Below are positions 62,400 to 64,000 of a DNA stretch of 64,000 nucleotides, one piece after another. Numbering within the stretch: the stretch's first letter is position 1; every line of letters begins with the position of its first letter. The notes under the pieces are model-generated. The model did no database searches. It saw only the letters and a list, made by a program, of their open reading frames with translations, and was not told the DNA's origin. The position numbers and the translations under genes were made by a program. The DNA is from Welwitschia mirabilis (lineage: Eukaryota; Gnetophyta; Gnetopsida; Welwitschiales): assembly GCA_051453625.1 (NCBI GenBank), contig JBOZIK010000001.1:285998536-286062535 (forward strand), read 5' to 3'.

Positions 62400-63850
62400 T
62401 TTTTTAGTATATCAACCAATGTGTTTATTAAGATGCATAATGGTGTTCACTATTTCTCCCTTAAGATAGGTCTTATAGTCACTAAAATATATCATGATGT
62501 GTGTTATATCCATCATTGTGTGATTAAATATCTTAGAAATGCCATTTTATTGAGGTGTCCTAGGGCAAGTCTTCAAATGATGATTTTTTTAAGAAATGAA
62601 AAAGTAATTAAACTCATCTTACTACCATTATCTGAGTGAAAACTTTTAATCTAATAATTGGTTTGATTTTTCTATTTAGTTTTAAACTTATTAGAAATGT
62701 CCAAATTTTGAGATTTGGATTTGGTGAAATACACCCACGTCATTTAGGAGTAATCATCAATAAAAGAGATAAAATAATGAAAGTCATGAAGAGTGCAAAC
62801 AAGCATAGGTCCACAAAGATCATTGCGAATAAGAAAAATCTTTCAATTAGCATGCCACTTACTTGGTGTAAATTGTTATCTAATTGCTTTACTCATTATA
62901 CATGCTTTAAACTAAGGAAAATCCTATGGAACGTACAAAATAAGCTAGTGGACTTTCTCACGCATCACATTTATAATGCGAGAAGTACAATGTCCTAGTT
63001 GAGCATGCCATAGTAGTAAAGGAGAGATCTCATCTTAGGAAATTATGCATGTAATCTTTTACATTCTAATACAACTAGAGAGACAAATAAACTTTTCATC
63101 CATGTAGCCTTTTATAACTAGTTGTTAATTATAATCATAAATATCCACTAAGTGCTTTGTCATAGAAATTGAATGATCTTCTTGCACCAAACTGAGAATC
63201 GATAGAAAATAAGACCTCAAAGAAGACACATTAAAAACATGAGAAAGAGTCTATGGAGAGAGCAAAGTCAAGTTAAGGGTAACCAAACCATATCATTCCA
63301 CTAGAACTAGAGTTCTATCTGCCAAATAAACTTAACTTGATGCTTCAACAAAGTCATCAAAATAGTCATACCAATAAGTCATGTGACAAGTAGCACCTAT
63401 GTTAAGAATTAACATCTCATCATGAGGTATGTGCTCACTCATACCCATAAATTCAAAATTATCAAAAACTACATGTGACTCAAAATTTAAAATAGAATCA
63501 AAAGAAGCAAATTCATCAGTAACTGCATCCTTAGGTGTAGATTTTACCTTATCTAAAGGTAACCTATAGAAGTCTATGATATGACCTTATCTTTTGCATC
63601 ATGAACATTGATATTTATTTTTCTTTACATTAGCAGTATGTTAAACTCGCTTCTTGTTTAGCTAAATCTAATTAGGCTTCTTACTTTATTGTTTCTATAG
63701 TACCTTACCCTCATCATGATGCGATTCCTTTTGCAAATGGGAGTTACTAGGAGACTACTTATGTTGAGGAAAAGGTACATAAGAGTTAGAAACTTTGAAT
63801 ACTGCATTAGGGGAAGAAGAGTCTGTGAAGTTAAACTATGCTTCTATAGT
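62400..63850 (-). mobile_element. Ty1/copia relic (gag knuckle to integrase)
   Basis: On the minus strand: a CCHC knuckle remnant (about 63,575-63,610, CKR*GHIIDF), protease ILNIGATCHMTYWYDYF (63,365-63,425, usual ILDTGASNHMT), a stretch matching LADGS…FVPSLR.NLLS (about 63,180-63,340), GAG-pre-integrase LWHAQLGHCTS (62,980-63,014), integrase NDLCGPM (62,799-62,830), FHYFISFIDDYS (62,745-62,782), SDNGS (62,620-62,640) and TPLCILIN (about 62,415-62,440). Domain order protease-integrase is that of copia. Stops and frameshifts are frequent; RT is not visible. Confidence 0.85.
62636..62998 (+). other. Open frame antisense to copia integrase, not a gene
   Basis: This 120-codon plus-strand frame lies exactly opposite the GAG-pre-integrase and integrase core of the copia relic and has no domain of its own. 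It is noted because of its length; it should not be annotated as coding. The neighbouring frame 62,421-62,639 is the same case. Confidence 0.7.
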
Positions 63851-63855
63851 AATAA

Positions 63856-64000
63856 TGTTATAACCCGCATTTTGTAAGCTTTAATTAATAGGGTTTCTAA
63901 ACTATGTAAAACATTTTGATATAAATGAAAATCCCTTTTTATTCTTAGTAAAGATTTATGTGTAGCCCTATAATCAATAATGTATTATATACATTATACA
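63856..64000 (+). repeat. Possible start of another LTR
   Basis: The copia alignment stops near 63,850 and TGTTATAACCCGCATTTTG begins at 63,856, a plausible LTR start. Only 145 bp are in the window. Confidence 0.25.

Noticed and set aside
1-64000. tRNA, rRNA or intact host genes
   Set aside because: No cloverleaf-like or rRNA-like sequence and no undamaged multi-exon host gene could be recognised by eye; a covariance-model scan would be needed to exclude small RNAs.

Overview
The window is AT-rich, CpG-poor plant nuclear DNA made almost entirely of decayed transposable elements, with no intact host gene. A plant origin is inferred from the element lineages (long-LTR Ty3/gypsy chromoviruses with integrase plus chromodomain, Athila/Tat-like gypsy, Ty1/copia, a CACTA terminus) and from fragments of a plant-type nodulin-like transporter and of mitochondrial elongation factor G. 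The species cannot be read from the sequence. Almost every coding region carries stops and frameshifts, so most ATG-to-stop reading frames here are chance or remnants.

1-41,460: a nested complex. The outermost layer is a plus-strand Ty3/gypsy element. Its 5' LTR occupies 1-1379 and resumes at 37,716; it keeps only about 200 bp of internal sequence, then a polypurine tract and a 3' LTR (38,578 to about 41,460). A minus-strand Tekay/Del-like array is inserted in the 5' LTR: LTR (1380-5180), internal A (5181-9600), LTR (9601-13,346), internal B (13,347-26,219), LTR (26,220-29,266), internal C (29,267-34,315), LTR (34,316-37,710). Four LTRs alternate with three internal regions, and target duplications (ataaa/ataag) lie only at the outer ends. 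The empty site is preserved in the 3' LTR of the host element at 40,691. Internal B is split by a later 8.5 kb LTR element (17,229-25,723; 5-bp duplication atcta) with no recognisable pol.

41,460-51,750: minus-strand gypsy remnants. An Athila/Tat-like gag-protease-RT relic (about 43,500-46,000) is followed by a second chromovirus (48,317 to about 51,700) from which the RT domain has been deleted.

51,880-54,126: a CpG-decayed minisatellite, a pyrimidine-rich stretch, a TATA box and an unrecognised broken plus-strand reading frame.

54,127-61,796: a CACTA-type transposon end with subterminal repeats, followed by fragments of several unrelated genes: an unrecognised multi-exon gene on the minus strand, and then a 1.9 kb segment present twice in tandem. 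Each copy holds a plus-strand exon of an unknown gene, a nodulin-like (MFS) fragment and a mitochondrial EF-G fragment, the last two abutting on the minus strand. This looks like transposon capture of host gene pieces, but the right end of the carrier was not found.

62,400-64,000: a minus-strand Ty1/copia relic (gag knuckle, protease, GAG-pre-integrase, integrase), possibly interrupted near 63,856 by the start of another LTR.

Two large assembly gaps (28,192-28,680 and 31,217-31,764) have the same sequence on both sides and probably represent no missing DNA.
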